Shown here in pieces: positions 1 through 9,991 of a stretch of 25,824 nucleotides of DNA. The DNA is taken from NCBI GenBank assembly GCA_033725935.1, contig MU867159.1:1-25824 (forward strand), given 5' to 3'. Every line of letters starts with the position of its first letter. Within the stretch, counting starts at the first letter, position 1. Source of the DNA: Cladorrhinum sp. PSN259 (Eukaryota > Ascomycota > Sordariomycetes > Sordariales > Podosporaceae). Below the pieces are notes generated by a model that worked only from the letters and a program-made list of their open reading frames with translations, made no database searches and was not told the origin of the DNA. Position numbers and translations under genes: made by a program.

Positions 1-8
1 GCTTGGCC

Positions 9-43
<35 letters not shown>

Positions 44-95
44 GCACCTCTAGCCTCAAATTTCGAGGGACTAAAGGATCGATAGGCCACACTTT
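1..95 (-). rRNA. Fragment of nuclear large-subunit (28S) rRNA, antisense
   Basis: Read on the minus strand this matches the conserved 3' third of fungal 25S/28S rRNA, the segment around the peptidyl-transferase region that contains GGCCTATCGATCC and GGGATAACTGGCTTGTGG. The match runs from the window edge to about position 95, where the sequence leaves the conserved rRNA just upstream (in rRNA sense) of the AGTGTGGCC block and becomes unrelated AT-richer DNA. The gene is therefore partial here: its 3' side lies outside the window and its 5' side is replaced by other sequence. This could be a truncated rDNA unit, a chromosomal rDNA edge, or an rDNA copy interrupted by an intron or insertion. 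Recognition is from memory of the conserved rRNA core, not from an alignment. Confidence 0.85.
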
Positions 96-704
96 TATAA
101 CTAATATTTTCTAAGAATTTATGAAACCTACTCAGTGTTTTTGCTCCGACCGAGATTAACCACTAGGGCTCCCTCAGATTGCAGGAATATCCTTAGATTT
201 CCTGATGTTAGCGGGGGAGCCTGCCCCCGTAGTAGGGTATACTGTAGGGAAGGCCTTTCCGAGGACCCGGAGCTGTAAAACACGCCTCCCGGGACCTCCC
301 CTATCATCACAGGGACCTCGGCCGTTACGCAGACTTAAAGTGGGTGCTGGGGACACTTGGGGGTGGTTAGTGGTTTACTATATGAGCATGAAATCTCAGT
401 ATTAAGAGCTAGCAAATGTGGGGAAAATAGAAAAAGGAATAACAGAGGATATAGGGGCTTGGAGCTTTAGAGTTTACGGTGGATAAGGGTTGGATAAGGG
501 GTGGATAAGCGCGGGGAGTGTGGGGGAGTCAAGACAGCTGTTTCACACGGGTGGTACGAGCGGTTAGGAGCAATGGTTCTATTTGTTTAGCGCTGCTGCT
601 CCCCCACACATACCACTTCTCTTCTCTTTCTGTCTTCTCTTTCTGTCGTCTTCTCTTTCTGTCCGCTTCCCCACTTTCTGTCCTTTTCTTTTCTTTCTTT
701 CTGC

Positions 705-1031
705 TTTATTTCACAGGGATTGGGCTCAACTTTGCTTTCTTTCTCGGCTGTTCGCAGCCACACCAAGCACTGAGCGTCGCCTAGGGCTTTGACACAGGGT
801 AAGTCATTCGACTCTGGGTACGTACAGTATTGTGTCTACCCCCGGCATTGCTACGGGCTTGAAAAAGCTTTATTTTACAGGGATTAAGCTCACCCTTCCT
901 CTCTTTTTCGGCTGTTCGCAGCCACGCCAAGCACTAAGCGTCGCCTAGGGCTTTGACACAAGGTAAATCTTTTGACTCTAGGTACGTACAGTATTGTGTC
1001 TACCCCCGGCATGCTCTGCGGGCTTGAAAAA
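705..1031. repeat. 164-bp imperfect tandem duplication with a TTCG hairpin
   Basis: Copy 1 spans about 705-866 and copy 2 about 869-1031. Both carry the block cggctgttcgcagccac, which can fold as a 5-bp GGCTG/CAGCC stem closed by a TTCG tetraloop, followed by gcgtcgcctagggctttga, then gtacgtacagtattgtgtct, then a CCCG...CGGG stem. The copies differ almost only by transitions (C/T and G/A), a pattern compatible with repeat-induced point mutation, although changes go in both directions. Function is unknown; the stem-loops suggest a transcribed structured RNA or a remnant of an rDNA-associated element. Confidence 0.8.
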
Positions 1032-2250
1032 AGGAGGCATCATCCTCCCTTTGTTTCTATAGAGAACCTGACATGTAACTGTGGGCGCTGGAAATTGGTG
1101 TTCAGCGGAGACAGCTAGCAAGGCGGGCATCACCCCACCGCAGGGCGTTTGTAGGGCTTAAGTTGCTATTTAGGTCCTCATTACTCCCACTTAACAACCG
1201 CGTAAGCACTTTACTTAGGGAAATCGCTCCCACTAAGCTACCACTATTACACTTAATCTTCCTAGGGATAGATTTAAGATTGCTCTTAACATAGGGCGCG
1301 GTGGCCCAGACAAGAAATCTAGGTCCCTGGTTTCCCAAGTACCTAATTTCCATTGTTGAACTATAGCAATACTGTTCCCTAGCATCATTTAACAAAACAC
1401 CCCCTGAGGAATTACCCTCGAAGGCTACTGTTTAAAAGTGGTAGGTACTACGTATACCATCTAAAACCTTCAGCTCTACTTAGTAGCGCCTTCAGTATAA
1501 AATAGCCCTGCTATCACCACCGTCTCCGCGAGCCTCGACGAGACTGTGCCGCTCATGGTGGTGTGCTAGAATGCCGTAGCTTTCCAACAAATTCTAATAG
1601 AGTCAACCTTACGGAAGACTTGCCTATATAACATAGTTATATGGCATAACAGGTGTGCCGGGTTTTCCTTCCACATGATCCCGTTCTACTCCTCCCTATC
1701 TACTTTAAACTACCCTAAAGGGTAAACTTATAGGTTGTGCAGTTATTTCGACAACAAGGATGTTGGTAGGTTATCCCTAGTTTAATTAAGCTAATAGCCC
1801 CCCTGCGTCAAAATTTTTAGAAAGAGTCACAGCCAGGAAACCCCGGGTCTATGACTTAAATCCCCCGTCCCTCCCAAGCCAGCGGGTTTTTTTACTAGGT
1901 TCCTTCCTAAACACTAGCCCGTCATCTCATTTGCCTAGCAGGACCACTATTAATGTTCCTACGTTATGGGGACCGAGGAGAATCGCACCTGATCGACCGC
2001 ACCCCGGACTTAGATGACCGTAGAGCACTATACGACCTGACGCAGTATGAATTGGGACATTGCACCCTATGAAGGCTGCCGTGTGGGAGCGCCTAGCCTA
2101 TGCCAGACGACCCCCCCACAGGGCCTAAAATAAAGTTCTAACCTTCCATGGTAGAGTGCCCAGGTGTACCGGACATCTCTACCAGAATAGGCTTGGCACT
2201 ACTATTAGTGACTTTGTTTATCTGTGTCACCTTCTTCTTCAGTGCCTTCC

Positions 2251-2809
2251 ATTTCCCCCCTCTCATATACCCAACGACCGAGATAAGCCCCAGCTAGTTC
2301 ATGTGCCAGCCGGCAAATCCCGCAAAACCTAATTTGTATGGGTTTGGCTAAAAATAGAATCACGGTCAAACAAAACCACCCCAGAAAACCCAGCGCTTTA
2401 AATAAAGTACCAGGTAGCACTTTGGTGCATCCTAAGTGCCAGGTAGCACCTTGGTGCTTCTTAAATATTAAGGAATTAAGTATAACTTAAACGCTATATT
2501 TAAATAGTTATTAAGTAAGTTTGATATAGTGCTCAATTATGCTCAGCCTGCTTAAGTAGCTTGGCATTAGTACTTAAAGCCTGCATTGTCTTCCTTTCCT
2601 TCGTTGTCCTCCTTTCCCTCGTTGCCTCGGTTGCCTTCATTACCTTCCTTTCCCTCCCCTCATATACCCACCGACCGATGCACAGGGCAGGACACGCCCC
2701 AGCAGGTTCCCTTGCCAGCGGTCAAATCCCGCAAAACCTAATTTGTATGGGATTGGCTAAAAATAGACTCACGACCATACAAAACCCCCCCCCCCAGAAA
2801 ACCCAGCGC
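2251..2809. repeat. Dispersed direct repeat pair of about 150 bp
   Basis: Copy A is 2251-2396 and copy B is 2649-2809. They share the opening ctcatataccca(a/c)cgaccg, the core tcccgcaaaacctaatttgt followed by atggg(t/a)ttggctaaaaatag, and the ending ccagaaaacccagcgc. Copy B has a ~15-bp insertion near its start and an expanded run of C. The repeat has no coding signal on either strand. It could be the end of a mobile element or part of a repeated rDNA-linked sequence. Confidence 0.75.
2410..2467. repeat. 29-bp tandem duplication
   Basis: Two adjacent 29-bp units begin with ccaggtagca at 2410 and 2439 and share the imperfect palindrome caCYttggtgc. They lie directly after copy A of the dispersed 150-bp repeat. 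No function is evident. Confidence 0.7.
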
Positions 2810-2866
2810 ACCGCGCACCTACCCTATACCCGCACCAATTATTTACCCCGTACCTTATACTTATTG

Positions 2867-3052
2867 CTTGCCCTATACTTTGCAACTGCCCCTGCAACTT
2901 GCCCTGAACTTTGTAACTGCACCTATTACTTGCCCTATACTTTACAACTGCCCCTGCAACTTGCCCTACACTTTACAACTGCACCTGCTGCTTACCCTGC
3001 ACTTTGCAACTGCACCTGCTGCTTACCCTGCATTTTGCAATTATATCTATTT
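2867..3052. repeat. 31-bp minisatellite, six units
   Basis: Six consecutive 31-bp units start at 2867, 2898, 2929, 2960, 2991 and 3022, each opening with cttRccct and containing ctttRYaactgc. A degenerate half unit precedes the first. Because 31 is not a multiple of three, the open frames across it rotate through three phases; the Leu/Pro/Thr-rich peptides they predict are products of the repeat and not evidence of a gene. Confidence 0.85.
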
Positions 3053-3391
3053 ACTATCGAGCGTAGCGAGGCCGGGGGTTTGGGAGCTTGCCCCCATGAA
3101 GCTTCATTTCAGTCCTCTCCACGTGCGTAGCAAAGAATGTTCGGGGAGAAGGTATTTTAGGAAATAGCTGGCTACGATTTAACATCAGAAATACTAACAC
3201 TAATAGTTCCCTATCCTGTCCTGACTTTTCTTGAAACTAAACCACGCTACCCGACGAGATAATCAACCCCAACCGACTCTCAGATACACCTGTCGTCTTG
3301 TTGCACATGAGAGGCATAAGAGACCTGTCTTTTAGTGCTCACAGAAACTAAACGCCAGCTAAACATTCAATATCATGTCAGTATCGCTGCG

Positions 3392-5464
3392 CTAATAATT
3401 CTCGACCAAGGTAGTGTAGAAATGTCTCACCTGCTCAATTTCGGTATCAAACTCATCATTCATGAACCCCCTCTCCTCCATCAACTTCTCCCTGTGCTCC
3501 ACCGCTTGCTCCCACGATAGCGGGAAGTCATCAACCTCGTCCACCACCATGTCAAACACCTCGGGAGGCACCTTCTTGCCCGCCAGACCAGCTTCCTTCC
3601 GGACCTTATCGGCCCACCAATCCTTTCTTTGGGGAGGAACATGAGCAGAAGACAAAACGGGACGGTTCGGATCGATCAGGAACATGGCCAGAATCTTTCT
3701 GTGTCCCGGCTTTGTCTTGTCTTTTAACTCAAACGGTTGGACTTGATGGCGCAGACAGTTGGGGAAGGTAAGCAATCTCCCTTCGCTGGTCAGTATCTGC
3801 CCAATGTTCTGGCTGGCCATGCCTGGTGTTTCAGTTTGGACACCTAGGAAGGCTTCGATCGAGTGAAACTCGTTCTGCTCGGGAATCATGATGACTGCTT
3901 GGGTGTCGACGGTGTGGGCGAACGCTAAGTGGCTCTCGGAGATGTTGTCCTGGTCGAAATAGTAGATCGCCGACGCGCAAATCATTTCGTTCATCGTTCC
4001 TTCGACGTGCCAGCTGCCTCCCTCGTATTCTGGGTTTTCAGGGCCAAGGTAGATGTTGGCTAGCTTGAAGATGACTTGAAGGTTCGTGTTCTTGAGGGAG
4101 GTTGGGGCGCCGAGTGCCTTGATCGTTTTGGAGAGGTTTTCGGGTTCGAGGAATTTGGACCGCGGGGCATATTCGCGGGGCTCGAGGTAGACTAGTACGC
4201 GGTTGGTCTCTACCCAGTCTCTGTAGTCGTCATCGTATTTCCAGTCGTCATCATCGTCATCGTCATCGTCATCGTCATCATCCATCTCCTCGTCCTCACT
4301 CTTTTCCTCATCGGCCTCATCCTCGGCATCCTTGTCCCCCTTCTCCTTCTTCTCTTCTTGCTTGCCGCTGTCCTTCTCGTCTTGCGCACTGGCATGGTAG
4401 GTCTCCTTTACAGGGTCATACCACGACTTGGGGCCCTTTCGGTCGGGAATGCGATACCTGAGACCAGGCGGGTAGGTGTAATCACAGGTTCCAGTGCACT
4501 CGAGCCCGATGCGGCGGCGGTCGGCAAACCCATTCAGAGTGTCCTCCCAGAGCGGGACAGTGGCAGCGACGATTCGTTCAAGCACAGGGTAAAGACTCTT
4601 GTGCTCCACCGGATGAAGATTGTTGATGTAGCTCGTGATTCTGGCGGATCCATCAGCGGAAATAGCAACCTCAGCTGGCAGCCACTGGTAAGAACCCCAA
4701 CTCTTGGGCGCGTAGTCCTCAACGTCGCCGTATCCATCATCGAAATTGCCCCATGTTTGCCTACTGTTTTTGGCAGCATCCTTGTCAGCGGTGACGGTTG
4801 GAGCTCCCTTGCCTGTGTAGTCGATGCAGCTCTCAAGGGGGACGGTGCCTTCTTCGAGGACCCGCGTTACGCCCCAAATGACAGGAAAAAGGGAAGGGTG
4901 AACCAGGTCAAGAACTTTGCCTTCGGAGCCGGGATGCCAGTCCTTCTTGTGATCGGGAACGTCCTCGAGAACCTTGACACCTTCCTGGAGTTCTTTTTGC
5001 AGGTCCTTGGAAATTGCACTGTCGGATTTGATGACGACCAATTCTGCATCCAGGACGTTGACGCGGCCCGTCTTTTTGAATTGGGCACTCTTTTCTTTGA
5101 GTTCTTGAATGCACTGTGTGTATCAACGTAAGGGTTAGAAAAATAAAGGCAAGGGTGGGAGCTGTGGACGGACAAAATCAAACATCTGCTGGGACATGTA
5201 AACGTCGCCGTCCTCGACGGTTCCATGTGCTTCGGCTTCGGCACGCCAGCGCGACACAATGCTGTCGTCAAAGACCTTTTCCTCCCAGTTGGGCTTGTCG
5301 GTGATTTGGTTCATGAAACCAAGCATTCGCAGCTCTCGAAGTGTGACGCCAATGCTGCCCCATGACTTGGCGACGGCGTGGGGGAAGCATCGGCCGACGA
5401 AGTGCTCGACGGGAAGGCCGAAGCCGGGGAATTGCTTTTCTCTTATCTGTGAAGACGAAGCCAT
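3392..5464 (-). CDS. DUF4246 family protein, 2OG-Fe(II) dioxygenase-like
   Basis: Two exons, 5464-5174 and 5113-3392, encode about 670 residues. The 60-nt intron (5173-5114) has an unusual GTCCGT donor, a TTCTAAC branch site and a CACAG acceptor; splicing joins MFDF to CIQELKEKS in frame, the continuous segment expected in DUF4246 proteins. The N-terminus (PGFGLPVEHF, TLRELRMLGFMNQITDKPNW) and the body (WHVEGTMNE near residue 466, a conserved YYF segment, then LRHQVQPFELKDKTKPGHRK near 552-570) are typical of the family. The HxE pair (about H466/E468) plus distal H553 and R569 resemble the iron and 2-oxoglutarate ligands of Fe(II) dioxygenases; that function is inferred. An insert of about 45 mostly acidic residues (roughly 335-390) includes 13 Asp in a row, encoded by a GAY repeat at about 4240-4285. 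The gene appears intact. Substrate and link to the neighbouring cluster are unknown. Confidence 0.9.
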
Positions 5465-6113
5465 TTTTTCGATGGAGATGAATTGATGAAGATGAATAAT
5501 GGTGTTTGGGATAGGTATTTATGTCGGTGAAGTGTCACAGACAAAGTTCAGCTAGGTGGGGTACTGTGTTGGCGCCCAGGAACACCAATCAGGCACCATC
5601 GCCCCCTGCTTTATTGATTGGGCCCATCTGCCTGGAGGTGCCAAACATTAGCTTCGCTTTGCATGCTGAAACGAGACATGGTGCGAAAGTTTAAATCAAC
5701 ATACCCTTTTGGGAAGTTGAGATGCTATCCAAGAACTTCAAGTTCCATCACCAATAAACCAGATTCGGATTTATGAAGCCTCCTCACCAGCTTAGCCAAA
5801 TCGATATCTTGAACCCAGGAAGCAGGCGACAAGGTGAATAGGTACGCTGTTTAGTTTTGCATTTAAACCACCTTTCCCTCCTTCCAAGTTCTTAGCTCAT
5901 CCCGATATTCAACCACATAGCCCGCTGTCAAGGTACCTCTGTGAGTTCAGGTCAACAAACCTTGATGTTAGAACTTGAACTTATTTCGCTCGAACATTAT
6001 ATATTAAACTTGGAGAACCATAGTTATCACAGCAGTTATGAACTAAATTGTCTGCAAGTGCTCTTACATACAAGGAAAACGCCAACCAACAAAAAAGGAA
6101 ACCCCCCATAAAC
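5465..6113. other. Intergenic region, DUF4246 promoter and 3' flank of the synthetase
   Basis: About 650 bp between the start of the DUF4246 gene and the stop of the NRPS-like gene, both on the minus strand. Apart from the TATA-like box I see no repeat, RNA gene or conserved frame. It should hold the 5' UTR of one gene and the 3' end of the other. Confidence 0.5.
5516..5522 (-). promoter_or_regulatory. TATA-like box of the DUF4246 gene
   Basis: ATAAATA on the minus strand lies about 52 bp upstream of the ATG at 5464. Position and composition fit a fungal core promoter; no experimental support. Confidence 0.4.
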
Positions 6114-9012
6114 TTACACGCCCCTATCCCTCAAAGCCGTAGCAAAAACCTCTGCAAACCCTTTGACGAACCGTGGCGCAATCATGGTGTAGTGCGCTCC
6201 ATCAACAGCATGAAACCTCACGCCTTCAGACTCATCCGCAAACTCCCTCCACGCATACAAGTGACCCTCCAACCACTCCTCCTTACTCCTCGCAACAGCC
6301 TTAAGCGGCACCGCATAAAAGATATCCATCCCGCCCTTGACCTTCCCCGCAGGCTCGTAATCAACCGCCATGCTCTGCAACCCAAACGCCACGTCCGCCC
6401 ACCTCACCAGTGCCTCCTCGTCCAGCCCCAACTCTGCTAGTCTTTCCCCCTCGGAAACGCCCAACACGATTTCCAGCGCCCGAGCCTTATCTTTTAGATG
6501 CGCAACGTCCCCGTCCAGTTTCGTCACGTCCTCTTCCGTCTTTACCAATCCCAAAAAGTATGCCAGATTCAGCAGGCACCTGTTCCAGTTCAGGTGCCTC
6601 ATCCGCTCTTTGATTCTAGGTGGCAGATTCAGGACGCCCAAGCACTTGACTTCTTGATTATCTCCCTCCAAGACCTTGGCGATCTCGAACGCCAGCATGG
6701 ACCCGTACGAGTAGCCCGCCAGGCAGTACGGTCCCTCGGGCTGGTGAGAGCGGATGGCGGAGACGTAGCGTTCGACTGCTTCGGCTACTGAACTGATTTG
6801 TCGTTTTGGTCTGACCCTGAAGGGGAAGGGGAAGGGTCGAATCCCGGGGCTCTGATGGCGTATACTGCTCTCTTTTCACCTTGTTCCGACGGGACGGCGG
6901 CGGAACCAGATGAGAGGTGCTGGATCAGGGGGATGAACACCAGGATTTCTCCCACGCCGGGGTGGATGAGCCAGAGGGGGGGCTTGGTGTCTTTTGGAGG
7001 GGGAGGGCGGAAGGTTATTACGGGGTCGTATGCCGAAGTGGTGGTGGTACTTGTTGGTGGTGCTGCGACTTGCCGCGCTTGCATCATTTCCTCCAAGACG
7101 GAAGCCAGCGACCGGGCGGTGGGGTTCTTCATCAGAGTTACGACGGGTAGAGAAATCCCCCAGCGCTTGTCGAGTGCGTGCTTGAGGCGGATTAGGTCCA
7201 TTGATGTGAAACCCAGCTCCCACATGGGTGCGTCGATGTCGAGGTTAGCCAAGTTGACGGTGGGCTTGTCGTCGCCAGTTGCGTTTTGTATGCTGGCTAA
7301 ATCTTGGAGAATGCAGGCCTCTGTCTCGGTCAGGGGTTTGGCTTGTTCTTGTTGTTGATGTCTCTTGGTTGCGCTTTCTATTGCAGAGCGATACAGAGCT
7401 ACGTCAGTCTCGAAGCAGCCTTGCTCGAATAATGACCTCATTTTTGCTCGTGAAATCTTGCCGAGTGTTGTTGTTGGTAGTAGATGTAATGATTCGGGAC
7501 CGATGGCAAATATTAATGGACGCGACGATGTCGCCAGTAGGCAGGCTTGAGTGAGAAGTCTATCAATCTGCGCCATCCTGACAAATTCATCGACGTCTTC
7601 AAGGGTGTTTTGACTCCGTTGATGTTGAACAGCTCTTTCACACGGCCGGCCAAACAGAGATGGCCTTTGGGATCCAGAAACGCCCGGTCTCCCGTGCGGA
7701 ACCAACCGTCGGATGTGAAGGCTTCTTTGGTAGCTGCCGCGTTTTTGTAGTAGGATCGAAACACCATGGTTCCTCGCACCTCGAGATCACCTGGTTCGTT
7801 GGGTAGAGCGTTTCTGCGCAATTGATTATCCGAGTCACTGACTTGGACACGCATCTCCATTCCCTTTATGCATCTACCCAGCGAGGCAACGTTGTATCTC
7901 TGACCGAGGTCATAGTTCGGACAGTCGGTATTGTAGATGGATCCAGCACAGGTCTCGGTCATGCCGAATCCAGGGGCAATAACACCCCGAGGTGCGCCAC
8001 AAGTTTCGAGAAGAGAAGATGCTTCGACGCATGTTTGCATGTCATTTGCTTCGCCCCCCGACACGAGGAATCTGAGGTTCGACAAATCCCAAGTCCTCTC
8101 GGGATGCGGCTTGTTTTGGCTTGTTGACACGAGGCTAGCCAAAAAGAAGTTTGGAGCAAACGATCTTAAGACTCGGTGTCGACTGAGAAGGTCCAAAAAG
8201 ACGGTGGGTGACGATACAATATCGGCCGTGTCGACATGGATCTGGTCGACATTTTCCCAGAGAGCGTGCAGGTGGATCTCAACCAGGGCTCCAACGTGGT
8301 CGATGCTGATCCAGTTCAGAAATGGCCTGTCGGGTGGAAGGACAGAGGCGCCGGCCTTGCCAGCTACCGATGCCAGTGCCATCTTGTGCGTTATGCAGAC
8401 GGCTTTGGCGCTGCCTGTGCTTCCAGAGGTCAACATCAGCATCGCCAAGGCGTCCGACTGGCCACAATGACGAATCTTCTGTCTTTTCTTTCTTTGTGTG
8501 ATCCGTGTCTGATCCAAACCTTCGATCGTGTGTATTTGAAGGGTTTGTGGAGCACCGTCGAATAGGGGGACATTCCGGGCTCGTGTGATGCATATTGGAG
8601 ACTCAAGAAGACTTGAAAGCCCCTTGATGTGCTTTTTGCGATGTTCCGGCGCGTTGCTGAGGGGTGTCGAGAGGACGGGTATGCCGTTCGCCAAGATTAT
8701 AGACCAAAACCACAAGATGGCGTCCCAGTGGTTGTCCGTGTGAAGGAGGATTGGCTTGTGTATCTGGAAGGAGTCGCGAGATCTGATGACGAGAGCGTTT
8801 TGTCTGGCCAGAGCCAAAAGCCGGACATAAGATATGGTTATCGGCGAGGTTGTATTTCCCGACGGGTAGATCAAAAGGCTCTTCAAGTTGCATGGGCTAC
8901 CCACGGCGCGCTCCTTCAGGAGCTCTGCCAGGGTCGCTATGTCGGCACTTGATGATGGCTTCATCTCCCTGTCGCTGCAAATGCAAGGGTTTAGATGATC
9001 TGCTGCTGACAT
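6114..9012 (-). pseudogene. NRPS-like synthetase (A-T-TE), furanone/quinone type, broken twice
   Basis: Three reading frames in order make an adenylation, a thiolation and a thioesterase domain. Frame 1 (9012-~7609) holds A motifs TSGSTGSAKA (about residue 195), GFGMTETCAG (348), GWFRTGD (436) and AGRVKELFNINGVK (455-468). The wording of the A domain (LHTDNHWDAILWFWSIILA, STPLSNAPEHRKKH, VSGGEAN) is that of fungal single-module synthetases such as TdiA/MicA/AtrA that activate aryl-pyruvates and dimerise them to furanones or quinones. Frame 2 (~7605-6785) resumes about 50 residues later, with the A10 lysine (TTLGKISRAK), the T domain (ELGFTSMDLIRLK, Ser carries phosphopantetheine) and the start of the TE. 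Frame 3 (~6815-6114) holds the TE elbow GYSYGS and catalytic His in VDGAHYTMI. Breaks: a deletion with frameshift near 7595-7609 that removes the segment between A8 and A10, and a one-base shift near 6790-6815, next to a GGGGAA repeat. No GT-AG intron repairs either while keeping conserved residues. All catalytic motifs elsewhere survive, so decay is recent or the assembly is faulty. The substrate class is inferred from family resemblance. Confidence 0.85.
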
Positions 9013-9093
9013 GTGGACTGTGCTTTTCTACATGGGCAGATGAAAGTAGGCGGTTGGGGAGGTGAGATTAAGTGATCGCATTCCATTGCCCCC

Positions 9094-9100
9094 TATTTAT
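9094..9100 (-). promoter_or_regulatory. TATA-like box of the NRPS-like gene
   Basis: ATAAATA on the minus strand, about 82 bp upstream of the ATG at 9012, within AGATAAATAGGG. Confidence 0.4.
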
Positions 9101-9490
9101 CTTTTACTTATGACATTGTTGACTAACAGGCACAGGCACAGGCACGCCCCTTTTCTTGGTATAATGGAAGAAGGATATCAGGAGTCATCACATCACCGCC
9201 ACAAGCTGAACTGATGTCAAGATCGAACGCCTCGCCTACTCTACGAAATCCTTTCCAGGTTAATTGGATCTCAATATTGTTTTCCCACCGGAGGGGAAAA
9301 ATGAAAATGAAAAGGAGACACACTTTGTTAAATGCATGGAATATTGTTAACGGCCAACCAACAATTACCAACTATCACCAACAGCGTGCCAATGGGGTCC
9401 AGGCGTATCCATCGTGCCATCCTATAAGTGTTGGTGATGCACTGGTTATGCACAGCTATCCTTGTGAGAGTGAGATACGGTGCGCTGCTG

Positions 9491-9498
9491 TCGGCCGA
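9491..9498. promoter_or_regulatory. Palindrome TCGGCCGA, possible Zn2Cys6 site
   Basis: A perfect 8-bp palindrome containing inverted CGG half-sites lies in the divergent promoter. The same octamer occurs at 11051-11058 upstream of the transporter. Fungal Zn2Cys6 regulators often bind inverted CGG triplets, so this could be a cluster operator. Other copies of the octamer occur elsewhere in the window (about 5391, 19451, 21956), so the assignment is weak. Confidence 0.25.
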
Positions 9499-9913
9499 GT
9501 TAATTTACTGCGTACATACGTGCTGCATCCACCACTGTGTATACGCCGTAAGTAGGAACCGTGGCAGCCTCTTTCCGTATTTGGTAAAGAGATATTGCAG
9601 CGGCGCAGCACTTCGGCGGGAGCTGCAAGCCACCACAACGGCCCGTTGTGTCGGCATCATCCGAGACGCAACCAACTCAGAGTCCACTCGTGGGATACTT
9701 GCTGTCTTGGGCGAGGTACTTGTTTACTACACATACCCCCCTCCTCATCCTTCTCCATCCTGTGTCCCCTGAGACTCTGACTTGGGGGGCCGGGAGAGCA
9801 CATCCGTTTACTCCGCTGGGGGGAAAGCCTGCTGCGCAACTGCGTGTTATGCATGGCAAAGGCAAACCACCATGGACCTCCCATGGAACTCCCCATGGAT
9901 GGACTCGGAGCAG

Positions 9914-9920
9914 TATAAAG
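9914..9920 (+). promoter_or_regulatory. TATA box of the O-methyltransferase gene
   Basis: TATAAAG lies 72 bp upstream of the ATG at 9992, with a CAAC-rich leader between them, the usual layout of a fungal core promoter. It supports 9992 and not the earlier in-frame ATG at 9782, which lies upstream of the box, as the start. Confidence 0.55.
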
Positions 9921-9991
9921 GGGTAGAACTTAACCCAGGGAGTTTGAGCTTACCTACCCTCTCCACAAGACTCAACCAGTCAACATCAACA

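Larger units (their letters stand above)
96..3391. other. Gene-poor repeat-rich region next to the rDNA fragment
   Basis: No open frame in this 3.3 kb looks like a conserved protein; the longest ones fall in low-complexity or minisatellite DNA. I do not find further conserved LSU rRNA blocks after position 95. The region holds a pyrimidine-rich stretch (about 600-720), a 164-bp tandem duplication, a ~150-bp direct repeat in two dispersed copies, a 29-bp duplication and a 31-bp minisatellite, each listed separately. Structured-RNA-like segments occur (GGCTG-TTCG-CAGCC hairpins), so a large rDNA intron or a decayed element is possible, but I could not identify a group I core with confidence. 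Confidence 0.5.
9013..9991. other. Divergent promoter region between synthetase and methyltransferase
   Basis: About 980 bp separate the two divergent starts. It holds a TATA-like box on each strand, an 8-bp palindrome TCGGCCGA at 9491-9498, a CA/GGCACA run near 9130-9142, and several short direct repeats such as catggacctcccatggaac near 9880. Small open frames here have no conserved look. Shared divergent promoters are common in fungal metabolite clusters, which supports co-regulation of the two flanking genes. Confidence 0.5.

Noticed and set aside
2561..3167. Open frames of 99-189 codons predicting Leu/Pro/Thr-rich peptides
   Set aside because: They are produced by the 31-bp minisatellite and the dispersed repeat; composition is low complexity and two overlapping frames are equally open.
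4358..5131. 257-codon plus-strand frame
   Set aside because: Antisense shadow of the DUF4246 gene, which has clear family motifs and a proper intron.
6785..6900. Possible intron (GTATAC ... TTCAG) repairing the thioesterase frame
   Set aside because: It would remove the conserved AVYAIRAPGF segment and enters the wrong frame downstream.
9782..9991. Longer methyltransferase start at 9782
   Set aside because: The added 70 residues are low quality and upstream of a TATA box at 9914; homologue-like sequence starts at 9992.
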